Shown here piece by piece: positions 44,647-53,964 of a stretch of 64,000 nucleotides of DNA. The stretch spans positions 372,001 to 436,000 of the forward strand of contig NZ_ATVH01000014.1 of NCBI RefSeq assembly GCF_000420625.1. Direction: 5' to 3'. This stretch comes from Fodinicurvata sediminis DSM 21159 (GTDB lineage: Bacteria > Pseudomonadota > Alphaproteobacteria > Kiloniellales > DSM-21159). The position numbers and the translations under genes are program-made. How positions within the stretch are numbered: the stretch's first letter is position 1; every line of letters begins with the position of its first letter. Below the pieces are notes generated by a model, which was not told the origin of the DNA, made no database searches, and saw only the letters and a program-made list of their open reading frames with translations.

Positions 44647-46193
44647 GACGACTTCCGCTTCATCAGGCTTCGAAAACGGTAAAGCTCGATCAGCCGATAG
44701 CCTGTGTAACGCCCGAACAGCAGCATCAGGGCAAGAATCACCAGCAGAAGTTCAGGGAATGTGAACAGCAGATGTTCAACCTCCCAGATGTTCATGACGA
44801 AGTAGGCGATGACAGCGGCCAGACCGCTTCCCAAGCCCTCCTTGATGCTTTCGAAGGGCCCGTACTCCTCCCAGACAATGGACATGCGCTCGATGGTCAT
44901 CGCCAGGATGACAATGGGGAAGAGGGCAATGGACAGCCCCATGCCCAACCGCACGGTTTCCAGTGCCGTACTGGCCACCGCCATGATCAGGATCACCACG
45001 GTCAGCACCGCTGACAGCCTGGGCACGAACAGCAGTTTCAGGCGTTCGAAGTAAAACCGGAAGAACAGGCCGACGGCCACCAGACCGGAGAACATGAGCA
45101 GTCCTGTAACCAGCTGGGTTTCCCGGAAGGCCAGAGCGATCAGCACCGGCATGAAGGTGCCGAATGTCTTGAGTCCCACCACCTGGCGCAGGATGACGAT
45201 CACCAGAGCCCCAAGTGGAACCAGCATTAGCAGGCGATAAACGGCCTGGGTGTCCACAGGCAACTGGTAGAAGGTCAGTTTTCCAACGAAGCTGTCTTCC
45301 AGTTCCGTGTTCAGGTTGGCAAGCGAAATGCGCGGACGTGACTGCTCTGCAAAGGAGAGAGTCAGGTTGCTGAGCTCGGCACCACTCAACTGCATCTGGG
45401 GCGTCACGCCCCGCCAAAGAGGCAAAAGGTTTTCAGGTAGAGGCGTGTCGGGTCCTTCCAGTGAATACTCGCGCCATTCACCATCCATCAGGATCTCGAC
45501 CCAGTGATAGAGTTCCGCTTCACGATCGATATCCCCCAGCTCCACACCGTGCACGGCGCGTGCGGGGATGTTGTACATGCGCAGTGCCCTCTGGGCGACC
45601 TCGGACTTGCGCAACAGCGAGGGGCCATTGTTGCCAAGCAGAAGCACTTCGTAATCCTGGGGATCCTCTGCATTCAAGCGACTGATTAGCTGCGCGAGAA
45701 AGGTTTCCGTATCGGCCGAGCCTTGTTCCAGGCTGTCCACGAACTGTTCCAGGGCGACGCGCTCGGTCGCATCAATTTCCTCCCGCCCAATCTCCAGAAC
45801 AGCGTTCAGATCTTCCGGATTTTCGCTGCTCATCGCTGTGGAGAAGCGGTAGATATCGGCCTGATAGATCAAGGTTGCGGGACCTGAGCGGTCGCGCACC
45901 GACCACACCGCAAGTTCATTCCCCAGATTGTCCGTGGTCCGTGTCAGTCCGAAACCGCTGGACAGATAGGTCTCGTCGGTGATCCCAAAACGCCCCTGGG
46001 TTTGCGGCACATAGGTCGAGAAGATGGCTGGCTCACCATCTAGCTCGAGGTCGGCCCGGATCTCGAAACGCCAGGATTCGGCACGCTGTGAAGGCAGGAT
46101 CGGGAAGTCGAGGACCTGGGACTTCCAGGCAAAGATCCCCAGCCCTGTAATGACCAGAAGGAAGACCAGGAAATAGAGATGCAGGCGTCTCAC
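44643..46193 (-). CDS. Inactive-transglutaminase / 7-transmembrane protein
   Basis: A 516-residue inner-membrane protein. One N-terminal helix (residues 5-25) leads to a periplasmic part (about 30-330) related to transglutaminases but without an evident Cys-His-Asp triad, followed by about seven helices (FMPVLIALAFRETQLVTGLL onward), the 'inactive transglutaminase 7TM' arrangement. It probably senses something in the envelope and passes the signal inward. ATG overlaps the protease stop by 4 bases. The ligase gene overlaps its own stop by 4 bases. Confidence 0.85.
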   Translation of the reverse strand: MRRLHLYFLVFLLVITGLGIFAWKSQVLDFPILPSQRAESWRFEIRADLELDGEPAIFSTYVPQTQGRFGITDETYLSSGFGLTRTTDNLGNELAVWSVRDRSGPATLIYQADIYRFSTAMSSENPEDLNAVLEIGREEIDATERVALEQFVDSLEQGSADTETFLAQLISRLNAEDPQDYEVLLLGNNGPSLLRKSEVAQRALRMYNIPARAVHGVELGDIDREAELYHWVEILMDGEWREYSLEGPDTPLPENLLPLWRGVTPQMQLSGAELSNLTLSFAEQSRPRISLANLNTELEDSFVGKLTFYQLPVDTQAVYRLLMLVPLGALVIVILRQVVGLKTFGTFMPVLIALAFRETQLVTGLLMFSGLVAVGLFFRFYFERLKLLFVPRLSAVLTVVILIMAVASTALETVRLGMGLSIALFPIVILAMTIERMSIVWEEYGPFESIKEGLGSGLAAVIAYFVMNIWEVEHLLFTFPELLLVILALMLLFGRYTGYRLIELYRFRSLMKRKSS

Positions 46194-46729
46194 TCGGGCA
46201 CCGCAAGGTCACAGTCAGGGGTGCTTGTATTCTTCTCGCTGCCATTCACGAGGATACCCGGCTGCATGAAGTTACGCCCGATCAGGGCCGAATACGTCAG
46301 CTCGGAGCGATCGTTCAGATTGACTTCCACAGTTTTCTGCAGGTTCCCCAGACAAACGTCCATCATGATGACCGGACGCGAGTTCTCCTCTCCGACAATC
46401 TTCACTGTGTGCAGAACCTCTCGTTCGTACTCGGCGTTCTTGCCGTCGTCGCCCTCCGTGGTGAAGCGCACCCACTCTTCATCATCCTTTTCGAAAGTCT
46501 CGATATCCGTGGCGTGCAAAGAAGTCGTTTCAGCTCCGGTATCCAGCCGCGCCTGCATTTGAATATTGCCCTCCACCAGGACAATCGGCTCCACATAGCC
46601 GAACAGGCGGACCTTGTACCAGTCCTCCTTCTCTTCGTCGTCCGCCAATCCGGGACTCACTCCGAGAAGCGTCGCACTCAGAATAAAAAAGCCCAGAAGG
46701 GCACTCTTGCGCCAGTCTATTGAGATCAT
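46190..46729 (-). CDS. Retropepsin-like protease (ATP-dependent zinc protease annotation, DUF785)
   Basis: A 179-residue secreted or periplasmic protein with a signal peptide (residues 1-29, ALLGFFILSATLLGVSPGLA). The aspartic-protease active site is D63-T-G-A in LDTGAETTSLHA, with the flap and the closing LIGRNFM segment of a retropepsin fold. Databases often call the family 'ATP-dependent zinc protease' though no zinc or ATP motif is visible. It should act as a homodimer, cutting a periplasmic substrate. It heads a three-gene operon. ATG at 46729 is chosen for the signal peptide; an upstream ATG at 46771 precedes it. Confidence 0.85.
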   Translation of the reverse strand: MISIDWRKSALLGFFILSATLLGVSPGLADDEEKEDWYKVRLFGYVEPIVLVEGNIQMQARLDTGAETTSLHATDIETFEKDDEEWVRFTTEGDDGKNAEYEREVLHTVKIVGEENSRPVIMMDVCLGNLQKTVEVNLNDRSELTYSALIGRNFMQPGILVNGSEKNTSTPDCDLAVPE

Positions 46730-46871
46730 GCGTCCTGTTATCCTGTCCCGCTTATCCTGCCATTGGCTCACTAGAAGCCGCTCCTATCCTGCTGAATTAC
46801 AGGGCACGACCGTTCTTTGCAATCCGTCAGAAAGGGATCGAGTGGGCTCAAATGCAACCTGCACGCCTACT

Positions 46872-47870
46872 TTACCACTTATAGCCCAAACGGAGTCTCA
46901 GCGTGCGTTCGAACTGATCTGCCCTTCCGCGCGGCGCGCTGTCCAACTCGAGTTCCATAATCCCGGCCAGGTAAAGGTCGCCGAAAATCTTGTAGCGCAA
47001 ACCTGTTTCCATATCGAACAGCAAACGCCCCGTGTCTCCATAGACACCCGTAGCGCCGCTCTGCTCATGGAAAAAGGACACGCCTTCGATCAGGTTGGAC
47101 AAGCGCCGATCATAGTCAACGCCCCAGGTTGCAAGGAAGTCCTCGTACACACCATCGCCCTCGATCCGCTCGCGGAGATATCCGGGACCCGCCTGAAAGC
47201 TCAGGCTCTGCCGTTCACTGTCGAAAACGTCATAGCCGGCCTGCATGACAGTTGTGATACGGCGCTCCAGATCCGCAACGGAGTCCCGTCGGTACCGAAT
47301 GCCCGGCGCGATAAAGAAACGTTCGCTCAGGTAGCGATTATAGGCTGTTCCAATATGCTGCTTGTCCACAAGCGTATCTCCCTTGGCACGTTCGTGGCGC
47401 AGCTCCGCGTTCAGGTCCAGGCGATCGTCATCCACGGCCCAGGAATTCTCCACGTCCACGAGATACTCCTGGCGCGTGTTCGCTGCCTCCACTGCGGCAA
47501 AGCCGATCTCCAGCGTCCCGCTCCAGGGAGACTCCGCTTCTTCCTGCTTTTCGGTTCTGCCAGCCGGCTTCTCTTCACTTGCATCCTTGCTTGAATGTAA
47601 GGGCGCGCTCGGGTGCTCCTTCTCCCAATGCCGGCCCCAATTCCGGGCAACGTTCTCATCCGTGTCACTCAGACGTTCGATCCGGGTTGTATCGATCCTC
47701 ACTCTGCCGGAATAGCCGGTTTCCAATACCAGTATGTCGTCCTCTATCGCGATCACCTCGCCGCTGATGCGATCGCCATTGTCCAAGTGGACCTCAGCGG
47801 CCTTGGCGGGTATTGCGAATATGAAAAATGGCATGAGAAACCGAAACAGGCAGGGCAATCTTGAAAGCAT
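46872..47870 (-). CDS. DUF481 outer-membrane beta-barrel protein
   Basis: A 332-residue protein with a signal peptide ending near FAIPAKAAEV, an LSm-like N-terminal segment (VHLDNGDRISGEVIAIEDD) with a linker, and a DUF481 (YdiY-like) beta-barrel that ends in the aromatic LRLRLGYKW, as outer-membrane barrels do. The function is unknown; relatives are called salt-induced outer-membrane proteins. The start at 47870 gives a better signal peptide than ATG 47834. It is separated from the protease operon by about 140 bases and is divergent from the molybdoenzyme gene. Confidence 0.82.
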   Translation of the reverse strand: MLSRLPCLFRFLMPFFIFAIPAKAAEVHLDNGDRISGEVIAIEDDILVLETGYSGRVRIDTTRIERLSDTDENVARNWGRHWEKEHPSAPLHSSKDASEEKPAGRTEKQEEAESPWSGTLEIGFAAVEAANTRQEYLVDVENSWAVDDDRLDLNAELRHERAKGDTLVDKQHIGTAYNRYLSERFFIAPGIRYRRDSVADLERRITTVMQAGYDVFDSERQSLSFQAGPGYLRERIEGDGVYEDFLATWGVDYDRRLSNLIEGVSFFHEQSGATGVYGDTGRLLFDMETGLRYKIFGDLYLAGIMELELDSAPRGRADQFERTLRLRLGYKW

Positions 47871-48026
47871 GGGAAGTTTGTTTGCAGCCGACTTGTCTGC
47901 AGATGCGTTGCGGGCTGCATCCTGTGGACATAAGCTGTCTTGGAACAGTGCTCTTTTTAAGACAATTACAGGTCTTTAAGGGTTCCCTCATCTCAGGAAT
48001 CCCAATTTTTCGGAACCGAAAGCGGC

Positions 48027-50336
48027 ATGACGGACAAGAAGACAAGGCGCACGGCCACTCACTGGGGTGTCTACGACATCGAGACGCAGGCGGACAGCAT
48101 AGTCTCGGTTCATCCCTGGCCCCTCGACCCAGACCCCTCTCCCATCGGGCAGTCCCTCGATGCCGTCGATGGACCGACCCGCGTGCGGCGCCCCGCTGTC
48201 CGCAAGGGCTGGCTGGAAGGCGGCCCCGGACAGGGGCGCCGCGGGGCCGAAAGCTTCGTGGAGATCGATTGGGACAGGGCGCTCGACCTTGCTGCCGGCG
48301 AATTGACCCGGGTGCGCCTGGAACACGGCAACCAGGCCATCTACGCGGGCTCTTATGGCTGGGCCTCGGCCGGTCGCTTTCATCATGCGCAAAGTCAGGT
48401 CCATCGCTTCATGTCTGCCTTTGGTGGCTACAGCCGCTCGGTCAACAGCTATTCTCTGGCTGCCGCCGAAGTGATCGTTCCGCACGTTGTCGGATATCGC
48501 TATGGGGATGTGCAGCTTGCCTCCACCTCGCTGAACGTCGTGGCCGAGGAAACGGACCTGATGGTCTGCTTTGGCGGCATCCCCTTGAAGAACGCCCAGG
48601 TCCAGAATGGCGGACAGGGACAACACCGCACAGGTGCATTGCTGAACCAAGCCCGGCGCAATGGCTGCCGTTTCGTCAACATTTCGCCCATCGCGCAGGA
48701 TCTGGACCATAGGCTCGAGGCACAGTGGCTGGCGCCGCGGCCCAACAGCGATACGGCCATCATGCTGGGACTGGCCCACACACTGGTCACGGAAAACCTC
48801 CATGATCCGGCATTTCTGGAGCGCTATTGCGTCGGCACCGTGCCCTTCCTTGCCTACTTGAAAGGTGAACGGGACGGGCAGCCCAAGGACGCCGATTGGG
48901 CGGCCGAGATCAGCGGGCTGGCCGCAAACGATCTGCGCCAGCTTGCCCGCGAGATGGCCACCTCGCGCACCATGCTGAACGTCAGCTGGAGCCTGCAACG
49001 GGCCGAGCACGGTGAGCAGACCTTCTGGATGGTGATCGTCCTGGCCGCCATGCTGGGCCAGATCGGCTTGCCGGGCGGCGGTTTCGCCCTGGGATACGGC
49101 GCGGTTGGATCCGTGGGAAACGGCGCGGCACGGCACAAGCAGCCGACCCTGCCCCCCTTGCCCAACCCCGTGGACAGCTTCATTCCCGTAGCCCGCATTG
49201 CGGACATGCTGGAAAACCCGGGCAAGTCCTACAGCTACAATGGACAGACCCGCGCGTATCCGGACATTCGCCTGATCTACTGGGCTGGAGGCAATCCCTT
49301 CCATCACCATCAGGATCTCAACCGCCTGGCGGAAGCATGGCAGAAACCCGACACGGTCATCGTCAATGAGCCTTTCTGGACCGCGACCGCCCGCCATGCG
49401 GACATTGTACTGCCGGCGACAACACCACTCGAGCGTAACGACCTGAGTGGATCGTCGGCGGACGACTTCCTGGTGGTCATGGAACAGGTCCTGAGCCCTC
49501 GCAATGCGGCGCGGAACGATTACGACATCTTTTGTGGCCTGGCCGAGCGATTGGGATTCTTGGACACATTCAGCGAAGGCCGCGACGAAGCTGCATGGCT
49601 GGAAAAGATCTACGAGACCTTTCGCACGCAATCCAACCAGATACCCAGCTACGATACCTTGCGCGAGCGGGGCCACCTTCAGTTCGGCAACGAACAGGCC
49701 GGCCGTGTCCGCCGCATCCTGTTCGAGGACTTCCGCAGGGATCCCGATGCCAACCCCCTGCCCACACCTTCGGGCCGCATAGAGATCTGGTCACAGCGCA
49801 TAGATGACTTCCAGCTGGACGATTGTCCGGCGCATCCCGCCTGGATGCCCGGAGCGGAGTGGCTGGGCGCCGCGCGCGCGGAACGCTTCCCGCTGCATCT
49901 GCTGACCCATCAGCCGGGAACACGGCTTCACAGCCAACTGGATGCGGGGTCACACAGCCGCGCCTGCAAGATACAGGGGCGCGAAGCCGTGCTGATCAAT
50001 CCAGAGGATGCCAGCACCCGCGGAATTGACGATGGTGACCTGGTCAGGCTGTTCAACGATCGCGGCGCCTGCCTGGCCGGCGCCAGGCTCACACCCGAGA
50101 TTCGCCCCGGCGTCATCTGCCTGCCCACAGGAGCATGGTATGATCCGGAGCAGCCAGGTGAAGCAGGCAGCCTGGAAAAACACGGAAACCCCAATGTCCT
50201 CACCCGGGATTGCGGAACCTCTGGGCTTGCCCAGGGCAGCAGTGCGCAGAGCTGTCTTGTGGAAATGGAACGATTCAAGGGTGATGCGCCGCCCGTCACC
50301 GCCTTCTTACCACCGTCCCTGGTACAGTCCACCTGA
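48027..50336 (+). CDS. bisC: Molybdopterin oxidoreductase of the BisC/TorA/DMSO reductase group
   Basis: A 769-residue DMSO-reductase-family enzyme with bis-MGD cofactor. It begins THWGVYDIET, the BisC-type start; the Mo-ligating Ser sits in VNSYSLAAAEVIVPH. No Tat signal and no N-terminal Fe-S cysteine motif are present, which fits the cytoplasmic BisC subgroup (biotin sulfoxide and methionine sulfoxide reduction) better than periplasmic TorA. The C-terminal cofactor-binding motif region (LLTHQPGTRLHSQLD) is intact. The exact S- or N-oxide is unknown. It ends 17 bases before the convergent mrdB end. Confidence 0.87.
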   Translation: MTDKKTRRTATHWGVYDIETQADSIVSVHPWPLDPDPSPIGQSLDAVDGPTRVRRPAVRKGWLEGGPGQGRRGAESFVEIDWDRALDLAAGELTRVRLEHGNQAIYAGSYGWASAGRFHHAQSQVHRFMSAFGGYSRSVNSYSLAAAEVIVPHVVGYRYGDVQLASTSLNVVAEETDLMVCFGGIPLKNAQVQNGGQGQHRTGALLNQARRNGCRFVNISPIAQDLDHRLEAQWLAPRPNSDTAIMLGLAHTLVTENLHDPAFLERYCVGTVPFLAYLKGERDGQPKDADWAAEISGLAANDLRQLAREMATSRTMLNVSWSLQRAEHGEQTFWMVIVLAAMLGQIGLPGGGFALGYGAVGSVGNGAARHKQPTLPPLPNPVDSFIPVARIADMLENPGKSYSYNGQTRAYPDIRLIYWAGGNPFHHHQDLNRLAEAWQKPDTVIVNEPFWTATARHADIVLPATTPLERNDLSGSSADDFLVVMEQVLSPRNAARNDYDIFCGLAERLGFLDTFSEGRDEAAWLEKIYETFRTQSNQIPSYDTLRERGHLQFGNEQAGRVRRILFEDFRRDPDANPLPTPSGRIEIWSQRIDDFQLDDCPAHPAWMPGAEWLGAARAERFPLHLLTHQPGTRLHSQLDAGSHSRACKIQGREAVLINPEDASTRGIDDGDLVRLFNDRGACLAGARLTPEIRPGVICLPTGAWYDPEQPGEAGSLEKHGNPNVLTRDCGTSGLAQGSSAQSCLVEMERFKGDAPPVTAFLPPSLVQST

Positions 50337-50353
50337 AAACAGGGCAAAGGCGG

Positions 50354-51514
50354 CTAGACAACTTCCCCCTGAAGCCCGCGGCGCGGAATACTGATGTCCT
50401 TGTGTACGCGTACACAGAGGATCAGGCCAAAGGAAGTCATGGCGGTCAACATTGCCGTTCCGCCATAGGACACCAGGGGCAGCGGGATGCCGACCACAGG
50501 CAGCAGACCCATCACCATCGCCATGTTGATGAAGACATAGAAGAACAGGTTGACGGTCAGTCCCAGGGCCAACAGGCGTCCGAAATGGTTACTGCTGGTC
50601 AGAGCCACGGCAAATCCGTAGAGGAACACCAGGAGATACAGGCCGATCAGACCCATGGCACCCACCATGCCGAATTCCTCGGCCAGCATGGTGAAGATGA
50701 AGTCAGTCTGCTTCTCGGGCAGGAAATTCAGATGGCTCTGTGTGCCCTCCAGGAAACCACGCCCGAAAACACCTCCCGAACCCAGCGCAATCTTCGACTG
50801 CGTGATGTGATAACCGGCCCCCAAAGGATCACTTGAGGGATCCAGAAAGGTAAGGACCCGGTTCTTCTGGTACTGGTGCAGGGAATTCCATGCCACCGGC
50901 AGGATTGCACCAGTCGCCACAGCAACCAGCAGGAACTTCCACAAGCGCACCCCCGCCAGCAGGAAAAGCGCCCCACCAGCCAGCACCAGCATGGTGGCCG
51001 TGCCCAGGTCCGGCTGTTTCAGGACCAAGCCGGCCGGTGCCAGCACCAGGAACAGCGGAAACAGCAGATAGAGTGGACGGCGCACATCCTCCAGGGAGAG
51101 GCTGTGGAAGTAGCGGGCCAGCGCCAGGACCAGCGTCACCTTCATGACCTCGGAAGGCTGCAACTGGATCACGCCCAGGTCGATCCAGCGCTGGGCCCCC
51201 ATGCCAACGGTGCCCTTGAATTCCACGGCGACCAGAAGAATCAGCGTAATGAAATAGGCCGGATAGGCGAACCTGAACCAGATGCGAATGTCGGTCAGGG
51301 CAATGGCGATCAGAAGAACGAACAGGACGGCGAAACGGATGAGATGACGCTCAGCCCAAGGCTCCATGCTAGCATTTGCTGCCGAATAGAGCATCCCGGC
51401 ACCGACGCCGGCCAGCGCACAGATCAGCAAGACCACGGCCCAGTTGACCTGAAGCAGTTTCTGCAACAGAGACATGGACGGCGTACGCCGGAAGCTGAGA
51501 TTGTATCCCGTCAT
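50354..51514 (-). CDS. mrdB: Rod-shape peptidoglycan polymerase RodA (MrdB)
   Basis: A 386-residue SEDS-family glycosyltransferase with ten membrane helices. Family segments are GMGAQRWIDLGVIQLQPSE and VPLVSYGGTAML, and the loop KQPDLGTATMLVLA carries the catalytic Asp. It polymerises lipid II for lateral wall growth with PBP2. ATG at 51514 has AAGGA upstream and starts 4 bases after mrdA; ATG at 51475 is the alternative. It is last in the mreBCD-mrdAB operon. Confidence 0.95.
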   Translation of the reverse strand: MTGYNLSFRRTPSMSLLQKLLQVNWAVVLLICALAGVGAGMLYSAANASMEPWAERHLIRFAVLFVLLIAIALTDIRIWFRFAYPAYFITLILLVAVEFKGTVGMGAQRWIDLGVIQLQPSEVMKVTLVLALARYFHSLSLEDVRRPLYLLFPLFLVLAPAGLVLKQPDLGTATMLVLAGGALFLLAGVRLWKFLLVAVATGAILPVAWNSLHQYQKNRVLTFLDPSSDPLGAGYHITQSKIALGSGGVFGRGFLEGTQSHLNFLPEKQTDFIFTMLAEEFGMVGAMGLIGLYLLVFLYGFAVALTSSNHFGRLLALGLTVNLFFYVFINMAMVMGLLPVVGIPLPLVSYGGTAMLTAMTSFGLILCVRVHKDISIPRRGLQGEVV

Positions 51515-51518
51515 TCTG

Positions 51519-53399
51519 CTATTCCTTCAGACCGGCCAAGGGCGAAGGCGGCATGGCATCCATGGGATCGCGCCGCTGCGTCTCGATCAGCAGGTCACGT
51601 GCGATGGGTGCGGCGACGGAGCCGCCACCGCCACCGTGCTCGACCACCACGGAACAGACATAGCGTGGATTGTGGACGGGTGCGTATCCGACGAAGAGGG
51701 CGTGATCCCGCCGGCGCCAGGGCAGGTCCTCGTTGCGCACGATGCCAGCTGCACGCTCGGAGGCCGTGATGCGACGCACCTGGGAGGTTCCGGTCTTCCC
51801 CCCCATTTCCCAGCCCGGCAGGTGGATACGAGCCGAGTAGGCCGTACCGCGCCGCTCGTTACAGACAGCATCCATGGCATCCAGGATCGACTTCACCTGC
51901 AGGGGCATGAGCCCAAGGTCCGGCGATTCCTCCTTGACCTCCTCGGTGATGTTCTCGACGCCCACGATGCGGCGCGTGACATGTGGACGAATGGCCTTTC
52001 CGCCATTGACCAGGCGCGCCGTCATCACGGCCAATTGCAGCGGCGTTGCCAGCATGTAGCCCTGGCCAATGGCCTGGATCAGGGTTTCGCCGCCTTGCCA
52101 GCGCTCTCCGATGTTGGCCAGCTTCCAGTCTTCCGTCGGCATCAAGCCTGTTCGCTCGCTCGGCAGGTCAATGCCCACGGTCTGGCCAAAACCCATGCGC
52201 CGCGCCATGGAAGCAATGGCATCGATCCCCAGACGCTTGGCAATATCGTAGAAATATACGTCACAGGACTGCTTGAGCGCATCGCGCATATGCATTCGCC
52301 CGTGACCGCCACGCCGCCAGCAATGGAAACGGTGATTGCCCAGATCCATATAGCCGGGACAGTAAACCTCCTCCTGAGGCCCTATGTGATGCTCCATGGC
52401 CGCCAGACTCACCACCATCTTGAAGGTCGAGCCTGGTGCGTATTGACCGGATATCGCCTTGTTGCTCAAGGGCGAGAGGGGGTCCTCTATCAGGCTGCGC
52501 CATTCCGAGGAAGACAGCCCGCGCGTGAAGGCAGAAGGATCGTAACTGGGCACCGAAACGAGGGACAATACATCCCCTGTAATGGCATCCATCACGACTG
52601 CGCTGGCACTGCGCTCGCCGATCAGGCGCTGGTGCGCATAGTTCTGAAGTCCCATGTCCAGCGTCAGCTCAACATCGTGACCGGGTTGCCCCTCGACGCG
52701 CGAAATCTGCTGCATCACACGACCGACGGCGTTGACCTCCACCTGGGTGTTGCCGGCCCGGCCGCGCAGCTCCTCGTCATGAACCTTCTCGACGCCATTC
52801 TTGCCGATCCGAAAACCCGGCAGTTCCAGAACGGGATCGCCTGTCAGGTCCTGTTCGCTGACCGCGCCGACATAACCGACGATATGCGCCAGGGTCGGTC
52901 CGTAAGGGTAGTGGCGACTCTGCCCGGCTTCCACAAAGACACCCGGCAGCTCCACCGAGTTGACGGCGATCCGGCTGACCTGATCCCAGGTCAGGTTGTC
53001 CTTCACCTGCACCGGAACGAAGGAGCGGCGCGCGGCAATATCCCGCTTCACGCGGGCACGATCTTCCCTATCCAGGTGAATGATATGGGTCAGCGCGTCC
53101 AGGGTCCGGTCCACGTCCTGTGCCTGCTCGGCAACCATATGAACCTGATAGTTCTGCCGGTTGACGGCCAGCGGGATTCCGTTGCGGTCAACGATCCGTC
53201 CCCGTCGTGGTGCGCTGAGGCGCATGGAAATGCGGTTGTCCTCGGCCAACAGGCGATAGCGCTCGGCATCGACCACTTGCAGGTAATAGAGGCGTGCGCC
53301 CAGAACAGACAACAGGGCGGCCTTCGCGCTGCCCAGAAGCAGGGCGCGGCGCGTGAAGGACTTCTGCCGATTCTGTTCCTCGGTGCGAGCTCTGCTCAT
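51519..53399 (-). CDS. mrdA: Penicillin-binding protein 2 (MrdA)
   Basis: A 626-residue class B transpeptidase anchored by one helix (about residues 20-40). The dimerisation part precedes the transpeptidase domain, with SxxK in APGSTFKMV (about residue 323), SCDVYFYD carrying SxN-type residues, and GGKTGTSQV (KTG, about 536). With RodA and MreB it makes the cylindrical wall. It lies 49 bases downstream of mreD. Confidence 0.95.
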   Translation of the reverse strand: MSRARTEEQNRQKSFTRRALLLGSAKAALLSVLGARLYYLQVVDAERYRLLAEDNRISMRLSAPRRGRIVDRNGIPLAVNRQNYQVHMVAEQAQDVDRTLDALTHIIHLDREDRARVKRDIAARRSFVPVQVKDNLTWDQVSRIAVNSVELPGVFVEAGQSRHYPYGPTLAHIVGYVGAVSEQDLTGDPVLELPGFRIGKNGVEKVHDEELRGRAGNTQVEVNAVGRVMQQISRVEGQPGHDVELTLDMGLQNYAHQRLIGERSASAVVMDAITGDVLSLVSVPSYDPSAFTRGLSSSEWRSLIEDPLSPLSNKAISGQYAPGSTFKMVVSLAAMEHHIGPQEEVYCPGYMDLGNHRFHCWRRGGHGRMHMRDALKQSCDVYFYDIAKRLGIDAIASMARRMGFGQTVGIDLPSERTGLMPTEDWKLANIGERWQGGETLIQAIGQGYMLATPLQLAVMTARLVNGGKAIRPHVTRRIVGVENITEEVKEESPDLGLMPLQVKSILDAMDAVCNERRGTAYSARIHLPGWEMGGKTGTSQVRRITASERAAGIVRNEDLPWRRRDHALFVGYAPVHNPRYVCSVVVEHGGGGGSVAAPIARDLLIETQRRDPMDAMPPSPLAGLKE

Positions 53400-53447
53400 T
53401 GCCTGACGCCTGTCATGCCTGTCTTAAACTTGTAAAGCAACATGCAC

Positions 53448-53960
53448 TCAATTCAAGAACAGCTGCTGCGCCCGTGCCAGCAGCCAGGCCAGGCAGGGAT
53501 AGGAAGCCACGGTCAGGGCATACTGCAGCATTACGGGGTCCCCTGATGGCATCATCGGCATCAACAGGGCAGCCAGCCCCCACCCCAGAGTATAGGCTAT
53601 CGCGGAAAAGAGCGCGAAGATCACCCAAAGCATCGGAAAGGTGGAGTTGGTGAATATTCGTCTCTGGCCCATGACGGCCAGATGAACGACCAGCAGCATC
53701 ATGATACCGGTGCCCAGCGGCACGCCGGTCAGGAGATCCTGCACCAGCCCGATCAGAAAAGTGGCCCAGAGGGGCAGCAGATCTGGCCGGAACACGGCCC
53801 AGTAATAGACTGCGGGCATCGCCAGGGACGGCACGACCGGAGCATAGTCCGGTGTGTTGAATGGCAACAGGCTGAGCAATACCAACAGCAACGTCAGCAC
53901 GAAAGGAATGATCGCCCGGGCTGCGCTGTCGAGGCGATACCAGAAGCCCGTCTGTTTCAT
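53448..53960 (-). CDS. mreD: Rod-shape-determining protein MreD
   Basis: A 170-residue inner-membrane protein with about five helices (ALLMPMMPSGDPVMLQYALT near the end). MreD is a poorly conserved partner of MreC that balances its activity. I place the start at 53960 because it begins MKQTGFWYRLDS and lies 4 bases after mreC; a frame open to 54008 would overlap mreC. Its assignment rests on the operon position and hydrophobicity profile together with family resemblance. Confidence 0.88.
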   Translation of the reverse strand: MKQTGFWYRLDSAARAIIPFVLTLLLVLLSLLPFNTPDYAPVVPSLAMPAVYYWAVFRPDLLPLWATFLIGLVQDLLTGVPLGTGIMMLLVVHLAVMGQRRIFTNSTFPMLWVIFALFSAIAYTLGWGLAALLMPMMPSGDPVMLQYALTVASYPCLAWLLARAQQLFLN

Positions 53961-53964
53961 GGTT

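Noticed and set aside
47988-49676. A 562-codon minus-strand frame opposite bisC
   Set aside because: Shadow of the molybdoenzyme, without recognisable family features.
51474-53435. A 653-codon plus-strand frame opposite mrdA
   Set aside because: Shadow of a clear PBP2 gene in a GC-rich sequence.
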